Source of the DNA: Solirubrobacterales bacterium | GTDB lineage: Bacteria > Actinomycetota > Thermoleophilia > Solirubrobacterales > Solirubrobacteraceae | Direction of reading: 5' to 3' | NCBI GenBank assembly: GCA_019244395.1 | Contig: JAFASQ010000420.1 | Span: forward strand, 1-32,891 | DNA length: 32,891 nucleotides | Part shown: positions 1-7,759 of the stretch, piece by piece | Layout: each line of letters starts with the position of its first letter | Position numbering within the stretch: the first letter of the stretch is position 1 | Notes under the pieces: model-generated | The model's input: only the letters and a program-made list of their open reading frames with translations | What the model was told of the DNA's origin: nothing | Databases searched by the model: none | Program-made: the position numbers and the translations under genes

Positions 1-1
1 G

Positions 2-760
2 GATCTCAAGGGCGACCTGCACTGCCACACAACCGCCTCGGACGGCACCGCGTCGATCGAGGAGATGGCGCTCGCCGCCCGCGCGGCGGGTTACGAGTAC
101 CTGGCCATCACCGACCACTCGGCGTCGTTCGGCTTCGGCGATGAGGTCTCGCCCGAGCGCCTGCGCGAGCAGATCGCGCACATCCGCGCCGTCGACATCG
201 ACCACCTCGAGCTGCTGGCCGGCTCGGAGGTCAACATCCTCCCGGATGGCTCGCTGGACTACGACGACGAACTGCTGAGCGAGCTCGACTGGGTGATCGC
301 CTCGGTTCACTCGTCGTTCCGGATGTCAGCCGAGCAGATGACCGCGCGGATGATCCGCGCGATCGAGCACCCGCTGGTCGACGCGATCGGCCATCCGTCG
401 GGCCGTAAGCTCGAGCGTCGCGCGCCGTACTCGTTGGACATCGAACGGGTGATCGAGGCCGCCGCACGCACCGGCACGATGGTCGAGATCAACTCGAATC
501 CCGACCGACGTGACCTGAACGACATACACGCGCGGGCCGCGGCGGCCGCGGGTGTGCCGATCGTGATCAACACCGACGCGCATCGCACCGCCGGCTTCGC
601 GGTGGCGCGCTACGGCATCGCCACCGCGCGGCGCGCCTGGCTGACCCCCGCCCAGGTCATCAATACGCAGTCCTGGGACGCGGTCCAGGCGCTGCGTCCG
701 CGCCACCGCCTAGCGTCTTCGCGACCCGCCGCCCGAGCGCGGCGCCGTGCGCGAGCCTGA
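2..760 (+). CDS. polX: PolX-like DNA polymerase/phosphoesterase, C-terminal PHP domain (5' partial)
   Basis: The frame is open from base 2 (DLKGDLHCHTTASDG), upstream of the first ATG listed in the track, so the gene enters from outside the window. The visible part is a PHP metal-dependent phosphoesterase domain. Candidate metal ligands are the HCH near the start, the ITDHS motif, HSS after WVIASV, IGHPSGR, and the NTDAHR motif near the end. The tail RYGIATARRAWLTPAQVINT matches the C-terminus of bacterial family X polymerases, in which this domain supplies 3'-5' exonuclease/phosphatase activity for base-excision or gap repair. The polymerase core is not in the window, so a stand-alone PHP protein cannot be excluded. 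The last 51 bases overlap the end of the convergent lgt gene. Confidence 0.85.
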   Translation, partial: DLKGDLHCHTTASDGTASIEEMALAARAAGYEYLAITDHSASFGFGDEVSPERLREQIAHIRAVDIDHLELLAGSEVNILPDGSLDYDDELLSELDWVIASVHSSFRMSAEQMTARMIRAIEHPLVDAIGHPSGRKLERRAPYSLDIERVIEAAARTGTMVEINSNPDRRDLNDIHARAAAAAGVPIVINTDAHRTAGFAVARYGIATARRAWLTPAQVINTQSWDAVQALRPRHRLASSRPAARARRRARA

Positions 761-1669
761 CCCCGGCTTCTTGCCATAGGCACTCGGTACCGCCGGCGTG
801 CGGTGACTCGGAGTCCTGGCCCCACGGACGCCGCGGGCGTCAGCGCGCGGCCCATCCAAGGGCAGAGGCTCGTATTTGCCGCGGCGCTGAATCCACACGA
901 ACCAGGCCAGCCCGGCGAGGCACACCAGTGTCGCGATCCAGAAGTTCAGCCGCATGCCCAGGACGTGGTTCGAGTAGTCGATCCGGATCGTTTCCTCGAA
1001 GATGCGAAAGCCGGCGTACCCGGCGACGTACAGCGCGAACAGTCCCGGCGGCTTGATCCGCCGGTGGCTGCCCAGCCAGATGAGGAACCCCGCCAGCCCG
1101 AGATTCCAGATGATCTCGTACAGGAACGTGGGCTGAAACGTCGCGTACTGGCTGAAGTGCGGCGGGCGGTGGTCCGGACTGATCTTCAGCGCCCAGGGCA
1201 GCTTGGACGGCTTGCCGAACAGCTCTTGGTTGAAGTAGTTGCCGAGCCGCCCGATCGCCTGGGCCGCGAGCAGCCCGGGCGCGAGCGCGTCCATGAAGCG
1301 CAGGCTGTCCGCCCAGGTCAGACGCCGGCGGATGACATAGAAGCCGACGAGCACCCCGGCCGCGATCCCGCCCCAGACCCCTAGCCCGCCCTTCCAGATC
1401 GCGAACGGCCCCCACCAGTGCGGAGGAACCTGGCTCGGCGTGGTGATCAGGAAGTAGATTCGGCCGCCGATTAGACCGGCCGGGAAGCCCCAGGCCGCCG
1501 CCTCGTAGCAGAGATCCGGATCGCCGCCGGCTCTCCGCCACCGCCAGCGCGTCACGAAGATCGCCGCCGCTACCGCGAACACGTAGGCCAGCCCGTAGGC
1601 ATGGACGAACAGCGGTCCGATGTAGAAACCGTTCTGGGACGGGCTGGGAATGTATGCCGGGTAGATCAC
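710..1669 (-). CDS. lgt: Prolipoprotein diacylglyceryl transferase
   Basis: Lgt transfers diacylglycerol from phosphatidylglycerol to the lipobox cysteine of prolipoproteins in the cytoplasmic membrane. The 319-residue product has the HAYG stretch (residues 23-26), several membrane helices, and the family signature GRLGNYFNQELFG (about 140-152) carrying the Arg, Asn and Glu conserved in the family. The region after about residue 270 is a Pro/Arg/Gly/Ser-rich basic tail that goes beyond the usual catalytic fold. It overlaps the convergent polX end by 51 bases, which may explain its composition. The GTG start overlaps the stop of the upstream membrane-protein gene as GTGA, so translation is probably coupled. 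A substrate lipoprotein is encoded at about 18 kb in this window. Confidence 0.96.
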   Translation of the reverse strand: MIYPAYIPSPSQNGFYIGPLFVHAYGLAYVFAVAAAIFVTRWRWRRAGGDPDLCYEAAAWGFPAGLIGGRIYFLITTPSQVPPHWWGPFAIWKGGLGVWGGIAAGVLVGFYVIRRRLTWADSLRFMDALAPGLLAAQAIGRLGNYFNQELFGKPSKLPWALKISPDHRPPHFSQYATFQPTFLYEIIWNLGLAGFLIWLGSHRRIKPPGLFALYVAGYAGFRIFEETIRIDYSNHVLGMRLNFWIATLVCLAGLAWFVWIQRRGKYEPLPLDGPRADARGVRGARTPSHRTPAVPSAYGKKPGSGSRTAPRSGGGSRRR

Positions 1670-2220
1670 GCGCGCGGGCGGGCGCGGCGGGTCCGGCCCG
1701 ACGCCCCGTTGAGCTCGAATAGATTAGAGCGGAACCCCGGCGTACGGACGAGCCGGATCGGCTGCAGCGGCGAGGTCTTGTCGACGTAGAAGCGGGCGCC
1801 GTCCCGCTGCTCAATCGCCCGCACGGCGGAGGCCTGGCGGCGCCAGGCCAGCGCCCATATGATCGCGAACCCGGTGGCGACCGCCGGCACCTGGGGCACC
1901 AGGAAGGCCAGCGCCCCGGCGCCGACGGTCGAGACGAGCAGGGGCCACAGGCGGTTGAGCATGGTGCGGGCGGGGTTGACCGCGGGCAGCGAGGCCTGCG
2001 TGCGCGCGCTGGCCAAGAGCGACGCGATCGGCCCCGAGGTCTCCGCCCGCCGGCCCAGCCAGATTCCGGTCGCCGCAGCCACCAGCCACCAGGCGGCGGC
2101 GAAGGGCACGATCAGATCGTTGCTGGCACCGGTGGCGCCGGCCACGGTAAGCGCGGCCAGCACACTCGCCGCGCCCGCGCTGGCCAGTACGGTGGTGCGC
2201 AGGAAATCTGTGAACCGCAC
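1666..2220 (-). CDS. Hypothetical membrane protein between otsB and lgt
   Basis: I do not recognise a family. The 184-residue product has about four hydrophobic segments in two pairs: residues 8-28 and 37-56 (VPFAAAWWLVAAATGIWLG), then two more around 90-125 (LLVSTVGAGALAFLVP, AVATGFAIIWALAW). A soluble C-terminal tail of about 55 residues ends in basic residues. The start is GTG, 21 bases after the otsB stop, and the stop overlaps the lgt start. The position suggests an otsB-orf-lgt transcription unit. No catalytic motif is visible. Confidence 0.75.
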   Translation of the reverse strand: MRFTDFLRTTVLASAGAASVLAALTVAGATGASNDLIVPFAAAWWLVAAATGIWLGRRAETSGPIASLLASARTQASLPAVNPARTMLNRLWPLLVSTVGAGALAFLVPQVPAVATGFAIIWALAWRRQASAVRAIEQRDGARFYVDKTSPLQPIRLVRTPGFRSNLFELNGASGRTRRARPRA

Positions 2221-2241
2221 GCCCGTTTGCCCCGGCGCGCC

Positions 2242-3045
2242 TCAGTCGGCGGCCAGAGCCGCGAGCAACTCGGTTACGCCCGCGGTGCCATCGACCACCA
2301 CGTCGGCCTCGTCTGTGATCTCCGATGGTCCCTCGTCCGAGCGTACCCCGACCCTGATCGCGCGGGAGATTCGGCCCTCCTCGGCGAGCGCGACCAGCGC
2401 GTGGAAGGCATCGAGATCGGTGACGTCATCGCCCACGTACAGCGCGACGTCCACGTCGGCGTCGGTCAGGAAGGCGGAGATCCCGGCCCCCTTGTCGATC
2501 CGCACGGGCGGGCGCACCTCGAGCACCTTGCGCCCCCAGTGGGTGCGCAGGCCGGCCGCCTCGGCCTTGGCCGCGATCGCATCGATCGCCGCGCGAGCCG
2601 CCTCCTCGTCGCGCGCGCCGCGCCAGTGGAAGGCGACGATCGGCCCCTTGTCTTCGAGGCGAACCCGGAGCCGGCGCAGCTCGGCGGTGTCGGACTCCCG
2701 CGCGAAGTCGCGGATGCGCTCGGTCCACTTCTCGACGTCCTGATCGACCACGGGCTCGGTCCAACCCGCGCGCAGCTGCTCGGCGCCGTGCGAGCCGAGA
2801 TAGGAGATGGTTCCGAGCGAGACGATGGCGCGCGCCTCCGAGGCGCGGCGGCCGCTCACGCACGCCACCACCCCATAGCGGCGGGCCACCTGGGCCAGCA
2901 GCTGGCGGGTCGGCTCGGGCACTCGCGCGTCGGCCGCGTGCTCGACGATGGGCGCCAGCGTGCCGTCGATGTCGAACAGGATCGCCGCGCGCGGTGGGTC
3001 GGCCCGCAGCGGCCCGAGCGCGTCGGACAGGAGCGCGGAAGTCAC
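2242..3045 (-). CDS. otsB: Trehalose-6-phosphate phosphatase, HAD superfamily
   Basis: This enzyme dephosphorylates trehalose-6-phosphate to the compatible solute trehalose in the cytosol. The track ORF extends to 3285, but its first 80 residues are Arg/Pro-rich antisense of the next gene. The GTG at 3045 (VTSALLSDAL) gives 267 residues, the normal family length. HAD motif I is FDIDGT, motif II is VSGRR, the Lys-containing segment is RPPVRIDKGAG, and motif IV is GDDVTDLDAF. No OtsA synthase is in the window, so the phosphate ester must be made elsewhere. The gene is divergent from the hydrolase-archease-rtcB operon, with about 32 bases between the two chosen starts. Confidence 0.93.
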   Translation of the reverse strand: MTSALLSDALGPLRADPPRAAILFDIDGTLAPIVEHAADARVPEPTRQLLAQVARRYGVVACVSGRRASEARAIVSLGTISYLGSHGAEQLRAGWTEPVVDQDVEKWTERIRDFARESDTAELRRLRVRLEDKGPIVAFHWRGARDEEAARAAIDAIAAKAEAAGLRTHWGRKVLEVRPPVRIDKGAGISAFLTDADVDVALYVGDDVTDLDAFHALVALAEEGRISRAIRVGVRSDEGPSEITDEADVVVDGTAGVTELLAALAAD

Positions 3046-3077
3046 CGCTCTAGTATGCCCCCTCGGAGGTGTTCGCC

Positions 3078-3824
3078 GTGTCCAACGATCCCGTTCTTCT
3101 ACTGCACGGGCAGCCGGGTGCGGCGGCGGATTGGCAGGCGTTGCGTGCGGCGCTCGGAGACGCCCGGCAGACCATCGCCGTCGACCGGCCCGGGTGGGAC
3201 CAGCGCTCGGCGGTAACCGACCTGGCAGGGAACGCGCGCGCGGCCCTGGCGACGCTCGACGGGGCCGACATCTCCCGCGCGACAATTGTCGGCCACAGCC
3301 TGGGCGCGGCAGTGGCGGCCTGGCTGGCCTGCTCTTCGCCGCGGCGGGTGGGACGGCTCGTGCTCGTCGCGCCGGCGGCCAACGTCGACTCGCTCGGCGC
3401 GCTCGACTACCTGCTGGCGGTCCCGGTCGCGGGCTGGCTCCTTTCGGTGGGGGCCATGGTGGGCGGCGGGCTTTTGCTCGGCACGGGGCCTGTTCGCCGC
3501 TGGGTGGCCGAGGCCACGGCGCTCGATGAGCGCTACCTGCGGGCGGCCGGCCGCATGTTGCTGGCGCCGGCCGCGTGGCGGTCGTTCGTGCGCGAGCAGC
3601 GCATCCTGGTCCGGGATCTCCCCGGGCTCGAACGCCGGCTCGGCGTGATCTCGACGCCGACGACGATCGTGGCCGGCCGCGCGGATCACGTGGTGCCGAT
3701 CGCCGCCGCCCGGCACCTCGCGAGGCAGATCCCCGGCGCCGAACTGGTCGTCGTCGAGGGCGCCGGCCACCTTCTGCATGTCCAGCACGCCGCGCGGCTG
3801 GCCGAGCTCATCGCCGGCACGTGA
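3078..3824 (+). CDS. Alpha/beta-fold hydrolase
   Basis: This is a serine hydrolase of the alpha/beta fold. It shows the HGQPG oxyanion region near the N-terminus, the nucleophile elbow GHSLGAA, an Asp in AGRADHVVP and the catalytic His in GAGHLLH. The track starts at GTG 3069, but GGAGG at 3065-3069 overlaps that codon, whereas GTG 3078 (VSNDPVLLLHG) is correctly spaced from it, so 3078 is preferred. The substrate cannot be told from sequence. The stop overlaps the archease start (GTGA), so the hydrolase is translationally coupled to the RNA-ligase genes. Whether it has any part in RNA repair is unknown. Confidence 0.9.
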   Translation: MSNDPVLLLHGQPGAAADWQALRAALGDARQTIAVDRPGWDQRSAVTDLAGNARAALATLDGADISRATIVGHSLGAAVAAWLACSSPRRVGRLVLVAPAANVDSLGALDYLLAVPVAGWLLSVGAMVGGGLLLGTGPVRRWVAEATALDERYLRAAGRMLLAPAAWRSFVREQRILVRDLPGLERRLGVISTPTTIVAGRADHVVPIAAARHLARQIPGAELVVVEGAGHLLHVQHAARLAELIAGT

Positions 3825-4228
3825 CCTACCGCTGGGTCGATCACACAGCGGATCTCGAGCTCGAAATCGAGAGCCCCAGTGAGCCTGCGGTTTTCGAGGA
3901 GGCGCTCCGCGCGCTGGCCGAGCTCCTGGCGGAATCCGACGGGCACTCGGACGCCACTTCAACGACTCGGCGGGAGGTCACCGCCGAGGCGCCCGACCGC
4001 CCCACTCTCCTCGCGGCCTGGATCGAGGAGCTCGCGTTTCTGGCCGAATCCGAGGGGTTCGTGGCAACGCGGATCGTTGAGATCAACCTGGCCGGCGGCG
4101 GCCTGCGCGCCACCGTCGCAGGCGCTCTCGGCGACCCGCCGCCGCTGGTCAAAGCCGTCACCTACCACCGGCTGACGTTCGAGCCTTACCGCGACGGGTA
4201 CGTTGCCCGCGTGGTGCTCGATGTCTAA
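3821..4228 (+). CDS. Archease, RtcB activation factor
   Basis: Archease is a small protein that promotes guanylylation and multiple turnover of the RtcB RNA ligase. The 135-residue product begins VTYRWVDHTADLELEIES, with the family-typical HTADLE motif. It continues with the conserved middle region (LLAAWIEELAFLAESEGF) and ends with VKAVTYHRLTFEP and a C-terminal hydrophobic strand. The track ORF begins at 3575 in antisense-like sequence. The GTG at 3821, overlapping the hydrolase stop, gives the expected archease length. It overlaps the rtcB start by eight bases, and this pairing strongly supports both assignments. Confidence 0.95.
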   Translation: MTYRWVDHTADLELEIESPSEPAVFEEALRALAELLAESDGHSDATSTTRREVTAEAPDRPTLLAAWIEELAFLAESEGFVATRIVEINLAGGGLRATVAGALGDPPPLVKAVTYHRLTFEPYRDGYVARVVLDV

Positions 4229-5672
4229 GTCCCACGCGGTTCTGTTGCCCCAACGCCTGGACGACGAGCTGTGGGAGCTCCCCGTGGGGACGGTCGCCGG
4301 CATGCGTGTGCCGGCGCGGGTGTTCGCTGACGCCGAGCTGCTAGCGGCCATCGAGCTGGATCGCTCGCTCGAGCAGCTGGCAAACGTGGCCACACTTCCT
4401 GGCATCGTCGAGGCCTCTCTGGCCATGCCGGACATCCACCAGGGCTACGGCTTTCCGGTCGGGGGCGTGGCGGCCACCGACGCCTCGGAGGGCGTCGTTT
4501 CCCCCGGCGGGGTCGGCTACGACATCAACTGCGGCGTTCGGCTCCTCGCGCTGCCGCTCTCCTATGACGAGCTCGGGAACCGCCGAGAGGCGCTCGTGCA
4601 CGAGCTGTCACGCCGGGTTCCGGTTGGGACCGGCGGGCGAGGAGCGCACGAAGGTGTGCGCGGCGCCCACCTCGACCGGGTGCTCTCGCTTGGCCCGCGA
4701 GCGCTCCTCGAAGACCTCGGGGTGGGCTCGGAGGGCGAGCTGGCCTTCACGGAGTCCGGCGGGTGCCTGGAGGGCGCCGACCCAGCCGCAGTGTCCGCCC
4801 GCGCTCGGGAGCGCGGCGCCGGACAGATCGGCACGCTCGGCTCCGGCAACCACTTCCTCGAGCTGCAGCGGATCTCCGACGTCTACGACGGAGCCGCGGC
4901 GGCCGCCTTCGGTCTGCGGCGTGGTCAGATCACCCTCCTGATCCACTCGGGTTCGCGCGGGCTCGGACATCAGGTGTGCACCGACTTCGTCAAGCGCATG
5001 GACGCCCGGCTCGGGCATTACGGCATCGAGCTGCCCGACCGCCAGCTGTCGTGCGCGCCGATCGGCTCACCGGAGGGACGGGCGTACCTGCGGGCGATGG
5101 CCGGCGCCGCGAACTTCGCCTGGGCCAACCGTGCGGCACTGGCGCATCGCGTACGCGAGGCGGTGCGATCCGTCCTCGGGCGCGAGGCCGCCGGCGGCAC
5201 GCGGCAGGTCTACGACGTCGCGCACAACGTGGCCAAGCTCGAGGAGCACGCCGGGCAAAGGGTGTGCGTGCACCGCAAGGGGGCCACGCGCGCCTTCCCG
5301 CCCGGGCACCCCGAGATTCCGGTGGAGTACGCCGAGGTGGGCCAGCCCGTGTTCATCCCGGGCAGCATGGGCACCGCGTCCTACGTGCTCGCGGGACGGG
5401 CGCGCTCGATGGAGCGCTCGTTCGGAACCACCTGTCACGGCGCCGGCCGGCGGATGTCGCGCACCGCGGTCCGCAAGGCGGTCGACGGGGGTGAGCTGCG
5501 CCGTCAGCTCGAGGCGGAGGGGATCGCCGTACGCGCGCTGTCGGCGCGGGGACTGGCCGAGGAGGCGCCCGAGGCCTACAAGGATGTCGACCGGGTGGTC
5601 GAGATCGTCGAGCGCGCCGGGCTGGCGGCGCGCGTGGTCCGCTTGCGTCCGATCGGCGTGGTCAAGGGGTAA
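4221..5672 (+). CDS. rtcB: RNA-splicing ligase RtcB
   Basis: RtcB is a Mn- and GTP-dependent ligase that joins RNA 2',3'-cyclic phosphate or 3'-phosphate ends to 5'-OH ends. The 483-residue length is normal. Visible motifs are PDIHQGYGFPVGG (70-82), GGVGYDINCG with metal ligands D101 and C104, GSGNHFLE (H211), HSGSRGLGHQ (H242), YDVAHN (H335), HRKGATRAFPPGH, and TCHGAGRRMSR with H406 as the expected guanylylated histidine. The track adds six N-terminal codons. ATG 4221 (MSKSHAVLL) is preferred and overlaps the archease stop by eight bases. All catalytic positions look intact. A role in tRNA or stress-induced RNA repair is inferred from the family. Confidence 0.97.
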   Translation: MSKSHAVLLPQRLDDELWELPVGTVAGMRVPARVFADAELLAAIELDRSLEQLANVATLPGIVEASLAMPDIHQGYGFPVGGVAATDASEGVVSPGGVGYDINCGVRLLALPLSYDELGNRREALVHELSRRVPVGTGGRGAHEGVRGAHLDRVLSLGPRALLEDLGVGSEGELAFTESGGCLEGADPAAVSARARERGAGQIGTLGSGNHFLELQRISDVYDGAAAAAFGLRRGQITLLIHSGSRGLGHQVCTDFVKRMDARLGHYGIELPDRQLSCAPIGSPEGRAYLRAMAGAANFAWANRAALAHRVREAVRSVLGREAAGGTRQVYDVAHNVAKLEEHAGQRVCVHRKGATRAFPPGHPEIPVEYAEVGQPVFIPGSMGTASYVLAGRARSMERSFGTTCHGAGRRMSRTAVRKAVDGGELRRQLEAEGIAVRALSARGLAEEAPEAYKDVDRVVEIVERAGLAARVVRLRPIGVVKG

Positions 5673-5702
5673 CCGGGCGCCAGGGCGGGTAAGGAACTCA
5701 TC

Positions 5703-5974
5703 GTGACAACACTTTTGTTCGCCGAGGTCCCTCAGCCCAGCGTGCCCGCCACGCCCGTGGTGCCCAGCGCGCCGGTGACGCCGGCGGTTCCCGATCCGGG
5801 CACGCCCGCCGCCCCCGAGGAGCCCACGACCGTCCCGCCGCCCGACGAACCCGCCGAACCGATCGCCCCCGACCCCGGGCCCGATGAGGCGCCCGAGCCC
5901 GAGCGCCCGCCACAGCCGACGCCCGAGCCGAACCCGAACGCACTCCGCCGGAGCCGGACCCAGGCGAGCACTGA
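5703..5974 (+). CDS. Short acidic proline-rich protein, apparent frameshift
   Basis: I recognise no family. A GTG start at 5703 with AAGGA seven bases upstream opens a frame of almost pure Pro/Glu/Ala/Asp/Val (VPATPVVPSAPVTPAVPDPG...). Around 5922-5940 the track frame switches to an Arg-rich, antisense-like composition and runs 151 bases into the nitroreductase gene. From 5921 the neighbouring frame reads AEPERTPPEPDPGEH and then stops at 5972-5974, before the next gene. The coordinates given here assume that frame change; the product would be about 90 residues and disordered. Alternatives are a sequencing indel, a recent mutation, or no gene at all. No signal peptide is visible. Confidence 0.4.
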
Positions 5975-6013
5975 ACACCGGCGGCGCCGGCCACCACCCC
6001 TTAGGCTTACCCG

Positions 6014-6526
6014 GTGGACACGTTCCTGGTGGTGGCGAGCAAGCGCGAGGTCCGCGACTACGCTGGTCGACCCATCCCAGCCGACGCCGAGCAGCGGATC
6101 CTCGAGGCCGGCCGGATCTCCGGCAGCTCGCAGAACCGTCAGCCGTGGCGGTTCCTCGTCGTAGAGAGTCCTTCGCTGCGCGCCCGGCTGGCCGACGCGG
6201 TTTACGTCCCGGCCAACGTGCGCGGCGCGGCGCTGGTGGTGGTGATCGCGGTGGGCGGCCGCGGACCTACCGCGTTCGACGCCGGCCGCGCCGCCCAGAA
6301 CATGATGTTGACGGCGTGGAACGATCAGATCGGCTCCTGCCCCAACGGGATGCCCGATCCCGACGCGGTGGCGAGGCTGCTCGACTTCGAGGAGGGTGAG
6401 CGGCCCGTCGTCGTGCTGACGTTCGGCTATCGGGCACGCTCAAGCGACCCGCAGCGCCGCGCGGCGATCGACTGGATCGAGCGGGCCAACCGCAAGTCGT
6501 TCGATGAAGTCGTGCAGCGGCTCTAG
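6014..6526 (+). CDS. Nitroreductase-family FMN oxidoreductase
   Basis: The 170-residue product has the nitroreductase fold signature. The N-terminal SKREVRDYAGRPIP is the FMN-phosphate-binding Arg region, GRISGSSQNRQPWRFLVV is the second contact, and AAQNMMLTAWNDQIGSCPNG is the central helix, followed by PVVVLTFGYRA. Such proteins are homodimeric FMN enzymes that reduce nitro groups, quinones or related acceptors with NAD(P)H; the substrate is unknown. It is at the short end of the family. The start is GTG with no clear ribosome-binding site. The GNAT gene follows after nine bases, so they are probably cotranscribed. Confidence 0.85.
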   Translation: MDTFLVVASKREVRDYAGRPIPADAEQRILEAGRISGSSQNRQPWRFLVVESPSLRARLADAVYVPANVRGAALVVVIAVGGRGPTAFDAGRAAQNMMLTAWNDQIGSCPNGMPDPDAVARLLDFEEGERPVVVLTFGYRARSSDPQRRAAIDWIERANRKSFDEVVQRL

Positions 6527-6535
6527 GACGCGACG

Positions 6536-7393
6536 GTGCGGTTCGTCCTGACCCGCGACGCCCACGAGTTCGCCGCTCGTACGGAGCGGCTGCTCTCCGG
6601 CCGGCTCGAGTGCAACGTGCTCGCCACCGTCCTGATGAGCGTTATTGACGGGGCCCATCGCGAGCCGCCCCCGATGTTCGTCTATGGCCAAGGCGAGCAG
6701 GCAGGCGAGGACGCGATGTTCGCCGCGATGCGCACCCCACCATTCCCGCTGCTCACCAGCCCGCTCGATGACGCCAGCGCCGATGACCTGATGGACGTGT
6801 GGCTGCAGGCCGACGCCGACCTGTCGAGCGTGAGCGGCATGCCTGACACCGCACGGGCCATTGCCGCTGCGTGGGTGGATCGCACCGGCGGCAGCACCCG
6901 TTGCACGCTGAGCGAGGCGATGCACGTCCTCGAAGCGGTCCGCGATCCGCCGCGGCTCGCGCCCGGCACGCTCCGCCTCCCGCGCGCCGCCGAGCGCGAC
7001 CTGCTGGTTGCCTGGATGGAGGCGTTCGTGGGCGAGGCTGGTCTCATCGGTGCCGCCCAGGCCGGCTCTATGGTGGATGCTCGCCTTCGCCGCGACGGCC
7101 TGATGGTCTGGGATGACGGCCGGCCGGTGTCGATGATCGGGCTGGCGCCCAGGGTGGCCGGCGTCGTGCGCGTCGGCCCTGTCTACACCCCGCCACCGCA
7201 GCGCCGCCATGGGTACGCCGGAACCGCTGTCGCCGCCGGCAGCCGGCGGGCCCTGGCCCAGGGCGCCGAGCGCTGCATGCTGTTCACCGACCTGGCCAAT
7301 CCGACGTCGAACAAGATCTATGCCGAAGTCGGTTATCGCCGCATCGGCAGCTGGGAGGAGATCGCGCTGGACCGTCCCGGTCCAGAAGGCTGA
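6536..7393 (+). CDS. GNAT-family N-acetyltransferase
   Basis: The product has 285 residues. The last 110 or so form a GNAT acetyl-CoA-binding domain: VGPVYTPPPQRRHGYAGTAVAAGSRRAL is motif A with the R/Q-x-x-G-x-G/A loop, and FTDLANPTSNKIYAEVGYRRIGSW is motif B. The N-terminal half (RDAHEFAARTERLLSGRLECNVLATVL) is the extra domain found in two-domain GNAT proteins of this type. The acceptor is unknown. The GTG start has AGGA seven bases upstream. Its TGA stop directly abuts the STAS gene stop on the other strand (TGATCA, 7391-7396), so the two transcription units meet with no spacer. Confidence 0.85.
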   Translation: MRFVLTRDAHEFAARTERLLSGRLECNVLATVLMSVIDGAHREPPPMFVYGQGEQAGEDAMFAAMRTPPFPLLTSPLDDASADDLMDVWLQADADLSSVSGMPDTARAIAAAWVDRTGGSTRCTLSEAMHVLEAVRDPPRLAPGTLRLPRAAERDLLVAWMEAFVGEAGLIGAAQAGSMVDARLRRDGLMVWDDGRPVSMIGLAPRVAGVVRVGPVYTPPPQRRHGYAGTAVAAGSRRALAQGAERCMLFTDLANPTSNKIYAEVGYRRIGSWEEIALDRPGPEG

Positions 7394-7759
7394 TCAGTCG
7401 GTCCGTCCAGCGTCCTCGATCACGCGCAATGCCTCCTCGACCTGCTCGGTGACCTCGCCCGGGTGCTCTGCCCCCGCCAAGCGGAGGGCATCGTGCACCG
7501 GCGAGCGCGGCGGGATGACGAGGATCAGCGCCTGGCCGCGGGCCTGCAGACTCGAGCGGATCCCGTAGATCACGTAGATGCCCGCGCTGTCCAGGTACTC
7601 AACGGCCGACAGATCGAGGACCACGCCCCGAGCCTCGTTGGGCGTCGCGCCGATTACCGTGGCGCCCATCTCCTCGGCGTTCGACATGTCGACCTCGCCG
7701 GTAACGTGCGCCACCAGCGCGTTCGGAGCGAGAGTGATCTGGACGTCGGCCAAGCTCAT
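7394..7759 (-). CDS. Anti-sigma factor antagonist, STAS domain
   Basis: This is a small SpoIIAA/RsbV-like protein of partner-switching systems. Unphosphorylated, it binds an anti-sigma kinase and frees the sigma factor. The 121-residue product starts MSLADVQITL, contains GEVDMSNAEEM in the first helix region, and has the phosphorylatable Ser at about residue 58 in VEYLDSAGIYVIYG. The track start at 7996 is antisense to the upstream gene. ATG 7759 overlaps the stop of the phosphatase/kinase gene as ATGA. The pair therefore encodes an antagonist and a protein that holds both phosphatase and kinase-like domains. No sigma factor is adjacent. Confidence 0.93.
   Translation of the reverse strand: MSLADVQITLAPNALVAHVTGEVDMSNAEEMGATVIGATPNEARGVVLDLSAVEYLDSAGIYVIYGIRSSLQARGQALILVIPPRSPVHDALRLAGAEHPGEVTEQVEEALRVIEDAGRTD

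Noticed and set aside
840-1814. 324-residue minus-strand ORF in the track across lgt
   Set aside because: It overlaps the clearly recognisable lgt gene in another frame and is Arg/Ala/Gly/Pro-rich without any motif, as expected of a GC-rich shadow.
2242-3285. Track start of otsB at 3285
   Set aside because: The first 80 residues lie antisense to the hydrolase and are Arg/Pro-rich. GTG 3045 gives the normal family length.
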